Positions 11,263 through 22,304 of a DNA stretch of 64,000 bases are shown here, piece by piece. Origin of the DNA: Bugulina stolonifera (taxonomy: Eukaryota > Bryozoa > Gymnolaemata > Cheilostomatida > Bugulidae); assembly GCA_935421135.1 (NCBI GenBank), contig OW285196.1:7079501-7143500 (forward strand), given 5' to 3'. Made by a program: the position numbers and the translations under genes. The stretch's first letter is position 1. The number at the start of each line of letters is the position of its first letter. The notes beneath the pieces were generated by a model, which was not told the DNA's origin, did not search any database, and saw only the letters and a list, made by a program, of their open reading frames with translations.

Positions 11263-11806
11263 CATTACTCTAACCCGTATTTTCCTTCGCTTCACCCTAC
11301 TCCAGCCGACGGTCCGCCCGCGAGGGTCGCGACGGGTCGTTGGGGCGGGAGGGCGGGGGAGGGGCGGGGGATGGGCGGGGGGAGGGCGGCGTGGGGCCAC
11401 GGCTGGACTCGCGAACGAGAACCGCCGCGAGGCGGAGGGCGAGGCGGAGGGGTTTGGGGTGGGGAGGGGTGGGGAGGGGCGGGGACGGGTGGAGGGAGGA
11501 CGGGTGGGGTTCGCGGGGCGGGGGGGCGCGCGCGTACGCGCGCGCCCCCTCGCCCGAGCCGTGGGATGGGGCGAGGGGTTTGCTCTTTAGACTGGGTTCC
11601 GCGGAACAGCCGATGAGGTTTTTGAAACCCCACCCGCGATGGGGGGGAGTAGGTTCTAGGGCTTTGCACATAGAGTGAGGTTTAGGGGAGAGGAGGGGCG
11701 AGAGGACGGGTGGGGTGGTCGTCCGCCCGGGGAGTTTTTGGATCTAGGGCTAATACGACGCGGAAAGGGCCGGGTGTCTGTGTAGATCTGCACTGACTAT
11801 ACTACT
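11263..11806 (-). repeat. Right terminal inverted repeat of the Polinton-like element
   Basis: Mirror of the left repeat (3501-4045). On the + strand it carries closely spaced G-runs at about 11341-11390 and 11455-11530. It ends CTATACTACT and is followed by the target duplication GATGTA (11807-11812). Confidence 0.9.
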
Positions 11807-11812
11807 GATGTA
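11807..11812. repeat. Right 6-bp target site duplication (GATGTA)
   Basis: Same hexamer as 3495-3500. Twenty-four bases further on is the splice acceptor (CAACAG|GAAGTG) of NHL copy 1 exon 4. Confidence 0.85.
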
Positions 11813-12851
11813 TGTCAATTTATTTCAAAGCAACAGGAAGTGACATGCCTGAAAGCGAACACTGTCCCTATGAAAACAGGACCATCTACATTAAACCTGG
11901 TCAAAAGAGTGTCAAGGTTAAGCTATATTGCGGAACCACTGCGCTTCTGACTCCAGGAATCTATTGGTTTGAAAAAGAGCACAACTCCTATACATGTAGC
12001 TACAATATTCAAGTCTTTGGTAAGAGTATTTTGATCATTTTTTTTATTTTAAACTACATGTAGGTGGAATAGTTTAGTTGTTGGTAAAACTGTGTTTACC
12101 CAAAAGTCCAATAATTAAAATATGCATTCATGCTAATCAAATTGATTAGTTTGAGTTTAGTAAATTCAGCTGCATGAATCAACTTACTGGTCACTTTAGC
12201 AACAGTAATGTGTAAATTTAACTGAACGGTCAACATTTTTATTCGAAAATCGATCTTTTGCCGATTTCTTTTATGCGCTGTCATCCAGAAATTTTAAATC
12301 TTAAAAAACTATTAATGTTAGTTTTGGTTAATCAATGACATTGAAACTTTAGAGTAAAACCTAAAGTATTAATACCAGTGAATAGCAGAGTGTTACAAAA
12401 AGAGCGCTCTTGTGTTATGTCTTGACGACTTCTAGAACTCATTTGTTAACTGTTAGTGCAATTCTTGTTGTATATTATGGTAAATAGATTATAATATAAG
12501 CGCAGCTAGCCCACAGTAAAACTACATGTAGATTAAAAAGCAATTATATATTTATTATCTGTTACAGACTCACCTGTCATAAGAACTCTGGTGTCCCTGG
12601 AAACTGCACTCCAGCAGAGCAAGGACCGCCTACAAGGAATCTGTGGTGAAGGTAAGGATAATAGTATCAATTTCTTCTGCCCAATATTAAAGTGCAGCAC
12701 AGTGCAGGGCTATGCAGTGCCAAATCTGAATCCTATGAACTTAAAAGTTTTATGCCTACACATGCAGTACACATTGCAGCTACTTTGTAGTATTTTTACG
12801 TACAACATCTCTTAGGGCACGGCAATTTTTAGTCATTTTTAATCATAGATA

Positions 12852-13586
12852 TATTCTGTAGATTGCAAGATGTCCTCTGCTCAATCGCATTGGTAATTGT
12901 GTGATCAGAGCTTTCTGACTGTCTATTGGCCAACTGACCAAGTTTTTCCTGTTGATGTATTGACTCCGCCGTCTGCTCTGACTAGGCTGTTAAAAGAGAG
13001 GCTTCGAAATACTTTGTAGGTAGATTTCAGAATTACGCAGATTGTGTGGTCTTGAAGTAGATGCTCATTACCATAACAAGTGCCTGATTTGCGCTTCCAA
13101 CAGGTTTGTTTGTCACTTGCATAAATTTCATTGCAGGACCACTCCATTTAAGCACAATACTGTGAAAGAGAATATACAGATAGTTCTGCATTCTAGCTGT
13201 GCTGACAGAAGTAAGAGATATGATGCCAATAACCAAGATGCTTGCTATTGAAACATTATTTACTAGCCCGAGTGCCTTATTTCGTACTGCATTCAGATGA
13301 CAAATAAACTAGAATAGAATACATATATTAGTACCAGCTACTGTGGTACTCCCAAATATCCTCTGGAATTCTAGTCAATTGTTTGAAGTTATCTCCTCAT
13401 GGTATCATATGAGAGGACAACTTCTGTCAAGGCATTCATCTACAATGTAACTCCGTCCTCTATAACATAATCAACATACCATGTATTCATAAATATATAA
13501 ATGAGGCTGCATTAAAGTATACAACCAGTGCATCAGTATAAATATACTTTGTAGGGATACATATGTACATTTAAACAGGGAAGACA
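12852..13586 (+). other. Tail of NHL copy 1 and 5' flank of copy 2
   Basis: Holds the degenerate exons 6 and 7 of copy 1 and then, from about 13308, the 5' flank of copy 2. That flank contains the block GAGAGGACAACTTCTGTCAAG, which recurs before copy 3 (about 22123) and, more diverged, before copy 4 (about 31950). Confidence 0.6.
13494..13501 (+). promoter_or_regulatory. TATA box of NHL copy 2
   Basis: TATATAAA lies about 90 bp before the ATG. The equivalent sites are TATATAAA at 22202-22209 (copy 3) and TATAAA at 32026-32031 (copy 4). The conserved spacing in otherwise drifting flanks supports a core promoter. Confidence 0.55.
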
Positions 13587-16500
13587 ATGCAGTATTTAAT
13601 GTTCATGCGGGTGAGTGGTATTATGTAATAATATATAACTAACGTTGTATTTATGTGTATTTTCTGCTATTAATATTATTTATTCGTGACCATAATATAC
13701 ATCTACATGCATTATTGTGTACATTTATATGTATGGCCTACATTTATATGTACATGTCTATGTACATGCATTTCACTTCATGTGACTTTTAATTATAAGT
13801 ATCAACAGAGTCTACCTAACATACTGTGTAACTGTAAGAGCATGTGGAATAATTATATTTGTATATTTAATACATGTACATACTAAAGTTTTTAGAAATC
13901 AGAAAACTCCAAATAAGTAACATGGATTTATTAGTAAATCCACAAGCTAGCAATTAGCAACTACATGTTAGGCAGTAATAATTTACATGTACCTACACAG
14001 TCAAATATCTTACAGGGTCATGCTCTTCATCCAGGGTATATTGTATTTTTATTCCAAGCAAATATATTTGGTTTCACAAGTAACTTCCTGTTTGCTCATA
14101 GATGTACAAAATGTAGATAGATTTTTGCAGGAAAACGTACACAGTAAGCAAAATTTAACATGAAGGTCACATAATAGACTGTACGCAATTCACATAATTT
14201 TGTTTGCCAATTGACATACATTGTAAATTTTTTATTATTAATAGTGTTTACTGGTTGTCATAGTGACGGTATGGGCAGAGGCCGCCGGGTCTGAAGTAAC
14301 AAGGTAATACTCAATTATGATGAAGTGAATAACTATTGAAACCTCATGTTTTAGATTCATGTGATTATCTTGTATCTTATCATGACTAATTATGGTATAT
14401 ATCACACCTTATAATATTGTTATAATGTGCTGTGTATTGTACTATACCATGCTGAGCTGCACTATGGTACACAGTGTCGAATTGCATCATATCACCCCTG
14501 GCTCTATTAATGCATAATTATTGTAACTTTACTACACTGTGTAATAAAGTGTCATAGAGTGGAGTTTTACTGTCAAATGTTGGACAAGTGCTGCATCAGA
14601 GAAAAATGTGTTGACTATCTACCGTACTTTGAAGCAATTTGTATTAAATTAGTAAAAAACTGCCTGTGATCTCTACAGGTGTAGAAATGAAATACTACAA
14701 TAATGGCAACAGTAAATATCAAGTATAGATGTACAAAATTTATTTGTGCAACAAACAAGTAATATGTTGCTATTTAAAGTGACAAAACTTAGATGAACTT
14801 TTTTAAATTTAGCATCACCCAACATCCGCTCTTATATTATAGCTATGATCTTCAGTGAGTTTATATCCACACTGATGCCTGCCTTGTTGAACTTCATAAT
14901 TATACTTATAGTATTTCTTTCAACAAGTCAGAAAAGTTCTTGACCACCTCTAACTATGTTTGGCATATGGAACTGGATCTGTACAAGAATGAGGGGAGTA
15001 TTCTACTCAGCACGTATCAATATCTTCAGACTACTGATGGGGAAACAACTTCAACTGTAGTGACTATCTCAGGTTCATACATCCCTGGATTTAAACAACT
15101 CAACTCAACCCATGTTATCCTAGTAGACTGGACCCAAAACTGTATAAAGATGTTGAATAGAAATAACAATGATCTACAAACATTAGCAGGAACATGTGGT
15201 ACCTACGGTTATGCAGATGGAAAGGTGGGGTATGGGAGGTTATATTATCCATATAGTATAGAGGTAGATGTTAGGAACCCAGGTATGTTAATAGTAACAG
15301 ATTATAATAACCATGCATTGAGGTCTGTAGATCTTCAAACTGGAGTTTTGGGTACAATTCTTAAAAATTCATGTTTTCACTCCCCTAGAGGGATGCTGTG
15401 GGCTAATAATAGACTGATTGTAACCAGTGCTTACTACATCTCAGAAGTAAACTGGTACATAAGTGGAGCTGTAACATACACTCTTATTGCTGGATCCACT
15501 TCAAGTGGTAGTACTGATGGTAGTTTCAACGTGTCTAGGTTTAATCATCCGTATGAACTAATAGAGGTGGGGGATGGTCTTATTCTAGTTGCTGACAGAT
15601 ACAATAATAAACTAAGACTAATGAATATAAACACTGGTAGAGTAGGTCCTGTCTGTATCCATGGAGAATCACCATGTACAACAGGAAGTCGGCTGTCATC
15701 ATATCCTTTCTCTTTCCTTAAAGTCGGTAATTATATATACGTTGGAATGTCTACAGGAATCTACAAGTTGAGTGGTGAGTGAGGTATTCTTCTCTACTAC
15801 ACACATATACATGTAATAATATGTAATATGTGCTACAGTATGTAGCATACCTGTCAACTATCCCAATTTGGGCGGGACCCTCCCTATTTCAAACTCTCAC
15901 TCCCACCAGCTCCCTATATCCCTATATCCTCCCGATTTCATGGCATCAGATAGGTATTTTTCCTTTTTGTGTTATCCAACATCCAAGATTATCCAATAAA
16001 TACCAATGAATTAATTTAATACCCTTGTTCAGTCTCATTTTACTCTATCTGGTATTTTGATACAGCTTTGGAGTTAGCAGCTACTACTTAGCTTACATGT
16101 ATATTGTGCATGCATGCATAAGTCTAATATATTTGAGTAAATTGTTTTCACCACCAGTCTCTTTTTCAGCTTTTTGGTGATTCAGTGCAAGCATTGGTAG
16201 CTAATTTACATGTATTACTTATTACTAACAGTGAAGCTTGGCACCCATACTGCACCCCCCCCCCCACAGTTCCAACTCTCCAAAATACATTTGGCAAATG
16301 TATTTTCTGCAGTTGGTAATTAGGGTCTTGCAAATTTCACCTGTGTTTGGACTCCCTATATTTTTTCACTCCAGTTTGACAGGTATGGTATGTAGTACTG
16401 TTTACTATCTACATGAACTCATCTGTTATTAGAAATACTCAATGATAACATGGTCTAATTATGTCTATTATTCCACCATATATATTACTATAGTTGTGTA

Positions 16501-18052
16501 GAAATATAGTGTTTTTTAAACGCTGCATCTTTTTGTGATACGTAGGATTACATACATTGTACATAATAATTGGTGTGAATATTAACAGGAAATGACATAC
16601 CTGCACGTGCAGTCTGCCCTTATAACAACATCACAGAGTATGTGTTACCCAGCAAAGAGTCAACAGCTGTCAGATTACATTGTGGAAACACTGCAGTTCT
16701 ACCACCTGGAAACTACCAGTTAGAAAAGGAGCACAAGTTCTCTACCTGCAGCTATCATGTCCATGTTCTAGGTAAGTATAGCTTTAGATCCATGAGCTCC
16801 CAATTAAGTTACCAATAAATCACATCTGGTGAAGTCTATATTTAATGGGATTAGTTGTTATTTACATTTTCACATACAATTTCGCCGTTAAACACTATAT
16901 ACTATCATTTAGTAAGATTTATCTACCATTTATATGTGGTAATGATATGTTGAAGTATCACAAAACTTAACTTTTGGTCCAATGTATTATATGTATACTT
17001 ACCAAAAAGTTGATAAACTTCATTTCAACATGAAATACTCGGTTTCACCTGCTCTGTACTGCACATAATGTGTATTTCCAACATAAATTTCATGACTGTT
17101 GCTATTAACCCCCAGTCCTTGTAGCTACATATATAGGATCACACATGCAGACAATCTGGTATTACAGGGTAACTATTGAATTACGAGAGATGACAACTCT
17201 CTGCATGATTTAATACTAGCTCACCTGTATATTACAGTTTCACCTGTCATAAGAACTCTGGTATTCAAAGCTGAGTATGAAGTCACTTGCAGTTTCCTTG
17301 ATGATGATGCTACCACAGAGGTTCTACACTCTGTACTTCGACAGAGAAGAAACCAGCTGCAGAGAATCTGTGGTCAAGGTAAGATCCATTACACTTCCTG
17401 TATTTTCTCTCGACTAATTTATACAAATCATGCATTTATGGTTTTCAACATGCTGCTATCGTACAGTACATTGACCACTCTTACCCATATATTATGCTAT
17501 GGTTCATAGAATGTGCAATGTCAACTCTCCAGCTACCTTGGTATGTATGTGATGAGAACCTCCTGACTGTTTATTGGCCGATGGATCAAGTCTTTCCCGT
17601 TAATGTTTTGACTCCGCCCTCGGCTCTGACTGCTTTGTTGAAGGGAAGGCTTCACGAGAATCTAGATGTCTGTGCCGAAATATTCATTTTATCTCGGAAT
17701 AATCCGTAAGTTTATTTCATTAATATGACATACTATGTAGAGTAGCACTGATACAGACATATGTACATCCAATATAACAGTACATGGATAAGGGGAAAAT
17801 AGGACTTTTTGAAAATGTTTGCACAAAACAGGATATACCAAAAAGTGTTATTGAGAGAAACTTATTTTGGATAGGAGTACAGTAGTTACCCCTAACAGAT
17901 GTGTGATATTGCAACTATGCTCTCTCTATTGTGTTAACAGGTTCGTTCCGGCTAAGAGAGATGCTGAAGGAGAAAATGTACAGATAGTTCTGTATCCCAG
18001 ATGTACTGAGAAAAATAAGAGATATGATTCCAACCGAGACACTTGCACGTAG
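13587..18052 (+). CDS. Secreted NHL-repeat propeller protein, copy 2 (intact)
   Basis: Seven exons: 13587-13610, 14245-14303, 14912-15774, 16589-16771, 17238-17378, 17510-17705 and 17941-18052. All borders are GT-AG and phases match across every junction, giving about 525 residues. Exons 1 and 2 join into a hydrophobic signal peptide (MQYLMFMR, then CLLVVIVTVWAEAAG), so the protein is probably secreted. Exon 3 encodes an NHL-type beta-propeller of about 285 residues with repeats such as GMLIVTDYNNHALRSVDLQTG and several N-glycosylation sequons. Exon 4 is a 60-residue module (CPYNN...LHCGNTAVLPPGNY...CSYHVHVL). Exons 5-7 form a cysteine-containing C-terminal region (LTVYWPMDQVFPVNV...) that I do not recognise. 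Ligand and function are unknown; adhesion or recognition is a guess. The closest relative is copy 3. Confidence 0.85.
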
Positions 18053-18708
18053 AGCTGTGCATGCAAGTGTACATCTATAATATCTCCTGTATCTAACTTT
18101 TGTGTACTAAGTTTATATGTATCACATTACCAACTAACAATAATAATACAGCTAACAGATACCTCTAACACTTATGGGGAGTTTGCACGAGGCGATTTAT
18201 CCTGGCGATTTAACACTTCAATTATAATCATCCAATGAAAGCACAAGGTTAATCTCTGCAATTTTGTGGTCAAGCGATAAAATCTCCAGATACCTATAAT
18301 ATTTACACTAGGTGATTAATTCTGGCGATAAACCGCTTGAATGGATCATGGACCCATTCAGGCGATTTATAGGTGAAGATTAATATATACTTTGCATCTT
18401 GACCACAAAACTCCATATAATTAATCCTGGAGATTTTGTGTTTACACGGGGAGATTTTGTTGTTACATAAGTGATACTCTCAACTTTTATGCATTGTTTA
18501 TCTCTTTCCAAAAGTATTTTTATCGGATTACCTAACACCTGCTAGCAACTAAATCTTATTTTACCTACAAACAATTACAACCGTATCAACTGTGATTTTA
18601 AACCAACTGTGCAAAACATACTTTCTGATTTCTATAGTATCAAACCTACCGTGTGTTTCACATTTTCTGTCTAAGCTTGCAGCAGACACCCATATTTAGT
18701 GGGGTATG

Positions 18709-18843
18709 GATATCACCAACTACAAATCATGTGTGGTAGGTACTAACTGAATGCTATGGGATTACATCAGCTAGCTAGCTAGCTGATGCAATCCCATAGC
18801 ATTCAGTTAGTACCTAACACACATGATTTGTAGTTGGTGATAT
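18709..18843. repeat. Near-perfect hairpin, ~65-bp arms
   Basis: The arms run from ATATCACCAACTACAAATC to the central CTAGCTAGCTAG and back to GATTTGTAGTTGGTGATAT with few mismatches. The corresponding place after copy 3 (about 27150-27200) shows only one arm-like side followed by unrelated sequence, so the inverted arm is specific to this unit. Confidence 0.75.
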
Positions 18844-20510
18844 TTGTAGTTGGCTACATTAGCTGTTAGTAATAGAATAACAACTAAAGGCCTATATTAA
18901 TAGCTACTAAGGATTTTGAGCAATTATTGCATGGCTGCTGTACTATCCATTAAATCTTTTACTCACTTATAATTTTATTAACATGTTATAATCAATAATA
19001 ATATGATTATATAACTCAGTGAGACTATTATAACTGTTTAACATTCTAACCATATTGTGTTCAATAAACATCTAACTCAAATTTCATCCTAGCCTCATTT
19101 ACTGGTATCATTTTCAATTGGCGATAAAAGTTTTCAACAACCTGTGAAATCTAATTGACGAATGTTTGGGGTAGGTGCATTTTCTGCACACAAATCTGAA
19201 CTACTCAAATTTGGCATTATTAAGCATTTGTCTCCACTACATACCTTTCCAACATTTGGCTTTAGAAATGATATAATTATTTGGCATTCAATTAAATTTA
19301 CGTGTACATACACTATAACACAAATCTTATTGGCCACACAATATGTTGCCCAGCAACAGAGAGAGTCAGTTCTAGCAAAAGTTCCTGAATAAAAAATGTT
19401 CACTTGTCAGTGTAGAAGATCTCTGCTGCTTGTATTGGCCTGGAATGTGTTTATCACAAAATTGTCTAAGCTAAGCAGTCGAGTATGGATAGGCTTACCC
19501 ACCTTCTTTGTAAGTGTTTAGCATGCGGTGCTAAAGTTGAAATAAGTTGCAATAAAACCGTTGTAATCAAATAATCAAACGTGATGACTTGTTCAACTCA
19601 GCTCAGTGAAGGTACAGAGATAATGGGATGTAATTTGCACTCAGTAGAATCATGGTAATTGAACCTACATGTGTAGGACTTGACTGTCTTACACACAACA
19701 TCATGATTGAGTATGAATCAAGGATTAACTTAGAATTCTACTGTATGAGGAACTTCCTTTTAGATCTTAATCATTTAACAGATTCACTGAACAATATTAT
19801 ATCTTTCACTTGTATGTAATTACATAGAATAGAATATGATGTAATCAATAGAGAGAGGAATGTTCCCATACTTGATACATCACATAGATTTTACATTCTA
19901 TTATTACAAAACAAATAAAAAATATTTTGTGTTATTGAGTAGACTAGAAGTTAGATTCCTGCTATTGACATCTATCACGTACCAACATAGCACCAGCTTT
20001 CATTGAAAACCATTAGCTGCATCGTCATCATATTAGTCGACCATTTCCACAGGTAGTGCTAGGCCTAGGCCAAAGACATTTAGTATGACTGCTCTATCCA
20101 GGCAGTCAGGGTAACTTAGCTAAGCTAAGTAATTTGATATCGTTTAGCTGCAGACTATATAATATTAAATATAATAAAATGTGATTTAAAGCCTGTACTA
20201 GAGCCTGGAAGGTACACATGGCCACAATATGACATAAAAAGAAACATTTTGTCCAACTACATGTATATACCCATGTGGGTTTCATCAGTGACAGATTCTA
20301 AAATTTCATCTCTATACATGTGCTTCCTTCTAGATCACTGTTATTCATCAAGTTGTTTCCACCTGATTTACTCGTATGTAATAGTATGTAAGATTTAATT
20401 CAAAGTGTGGAAATATAATGAAATAGTATAATAGAATACTATTATGATACGTGCCAGGAGTTTTTGGCCATTTTTATATATTGATGCATTCCTTTTCAAA
20501 TCGCTTAGCC

Positions 20511-20660
20511 GGTGTAGGGGGTAGCGTGTTCTGTTCACTGTGATATACGCAGGCGATTAGGTGCCATAGAAGCCTGGCTTCAAACCCCAGTCAGGGACGG
20601 GTAGTTTCATGGATTTGAGGCAACAGTCTCTGACTGCTCAAAAGTAAATTCCTTGCTGAC
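20511..20660 (+). mobile_element. tRNA-derived SINE
   Basis: GTGTAGGGGGTAGCGTG is followed about 35-45 bp later by GGCTTCAAACCCC, resembling the A and B boxes of a tRNA-type RNA polymerase III promoter, and then by a non-tRNA body (GACTGCTCAAAAGTAAATTCC). The same element lies at 29244-29400 by segmental duplication and independently on the other strand near 56885-57015. Confidence 0.5.
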
Positions 20661-22304
20661 AAATACATGTACATCAATATAATACATATTTGTAATTCAA
20701 TTTCTTTATGTTTATCAAACTATATGTCGTAAGGCAACTTTTCCACGCCAGAGAGCTTTATTTGATTCCAGAACAGGATCATCCTAGAGTGCTGTATTAC
20801 TTACTCACTGTATACTGTATACTTATTTTATCTATTACTATATAATTATACATGTATATTATCAACATTTATAATGAATATTTCATGCAGACAAAAGTAA
20901 TGCTACTATTTAGAGCATCATGTCGTAAAATGCTAATTCCCTTATCTTTGTCAATGTGACATGGTTTAGGCTTTTATGTACATCAATATAATACATATTA
21001 TTTGTAATTTAATTTCTTAATGTTTATCAAACTATATGCCGTGGGTTCCAGTGGGTTAATTTCTTCAGTGCGGGTTCAGTTCTTCATAGACACACATAAC
21101 CATAATATTAACATTAGTATAAGTATCAATATAATTATGTAGACATATTATTGGAGCACTGAGGTGAGTGTCTTATAATTATTCTTTTATGTCATATTTT
21201 ATTTGGTACATGTCTTGTTCAACTTTATTTTTTGTAGTATCATTGTTCCTTTCTATTGTAATATGTATATCATTAATCCTTTGTTATTTTTAGTTTCACT
21301 TGACCAAAATAAATAGCCCAATGTCTATAAATTCCAACAAGAAAAACAATTCGATGTAGAGCTCTGCTTCGAAAAATAACCCGCCTTCTAGCTGCTGTGC
21401 CAGCAGCTATATTGTCTGTCAATGAAGTTGTAATTATGTAGTTTTATTAAATAGTACCAAAATACCATCGGTAATATAAGTTGTGGTACAGAGTTCAGAC
21501 AAGTGGTTGGTACTGAGTATGTACCTTTAACCTGCTATGAGTTAGACGAGGTACTTCCATCCAAAACATACTTTTCTCACAGTATCCATGTATTTTTTAA
21601 ATTGTTAGTATCTCAGTTGCCTAGATTATTGTTGTTATTAACCTGATAATCCATCGAAAATTGTTAGTGAATTGCATACAATATACATGTATTATATGAA
21701 AAGGCATATCATGAATGTACTATAACATTACTTATATGAGCAGCGGTGTGTAATATTTCAAGTATTATTGTTGCAAAAGAACACAATATAGCTGCGAAAT
21801 AATATTTTCCCATTGGCAATATCGCCTATCTTGTCTGCTGTATTGCAAAATACCCAATAAACATTTTTATTAGCAAATACGATGGGAGATCCAAGTTAAA
21901 TTCTTACGAAAATCATCGGTGGCTTTAGGAAGGGCATCCAACTGCAAAATGCTCCTGTGCTACTTTGTCACAGTTAATGCACCCTAAATTAAAATCTTGC
22001 AAGATTCTGGTGTTAGTAATAGAATAGAATGAATATATGAGTACTAATTACTGTATAATTCCCAAATAATCTCTGGAATTCGAGTTAATTGCTTGAAGTT
22101 GTCTACTCATGATATCATATGAGAGGGCAACTTCTGTCAAGGCATCCACCTACAATATATCTCTGTCCTTATAATAATATTATAATCATACCATGTATTC
22201 ATATATAAAAGAGGTTGTATTAAATTATACAGTCAGTTCATCCAATAGCATCAGTATAATAATACTGTGTTAGTAGGAATACATACATTTATACAGGGGA
22301 GACA

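Larger units (their letters stand above)
3501..11806 (+). mobile_element. Polinton/Maverick-like element carrying only a PolB gene
   Basis: An 8306-bp insertion in the third intron of NHL copy 1. It is bounded by ~545-bp near-perfect terminal inverted repeats that start 5'-AGTAGTATAGTC, and it is flanked by the 6-bp duplication GATGTA. Long inverted repeats, AG at the outer end and 6-bp target duplications are features of the Polinton/Maverick superfamily (related to adintoviruses). Typical members are 15-20 kb and also encode an RVE integrase, packaging ATPase, cysteine protease and capsid proteins. None of these is visible here. Apart from the spliced polymerase gene (5711-10383) the interior is repeats (4064-5372), a duplicated leader (5486-5827) and a 3' segment with short open frames (10687-11190). 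The low divergence of the termini and the intact polymerase motifs suggest a fairly recent insertion. Mobilisation probably needs an integrase supplied in trans; that is inference. Confidence 0.85.
2174..13251 (+). pseudogene. NHL-propeller secreted protein, copy 1 (subtype A, broken)
   Basis: First of four tandem paralogues. Recognisable exons are the NHL-propeller exon (about 2174-3017, ending at AGTG|GTGAGT), exon 4 (11837-12019), exon 5 (12568-12651), exon 6 (from 12862) and exon 7 (13104-13251). The propeller exon is open throughout and keeps the repeat signature (for example LLVTDQYNFALKSVD). The leader and signal-peptide exons found in copies 2 and 3 are not visible; a GC-rich repeat abuts the propeller exon at about 2170. 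Exon 5 has lost 57 bp (19 codons) in frame compared with copy 4. Exon 6 has TAA at 12894-12896 and shares with copy 4 a TAG near its end. The third intron contains the Polinton-like element. The 5' boundary is approximate. I judge this a pseudogene, although the propeller exon alone could still be translated. Confidence 0.75.
18053..22000. other. Spacer between NHL copies 2 and 3, no gene recognised
   Basis: No convincing exon on either strand. It holds the ~290-bp unit-1-specific insertion (about 18176-18466), the 18709-18843 hairpin and a tRNA-derived SINE (20511-20660). The rest is AT-rich sequence repeated in the spacer after copy 3. Confidence 0.6.
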
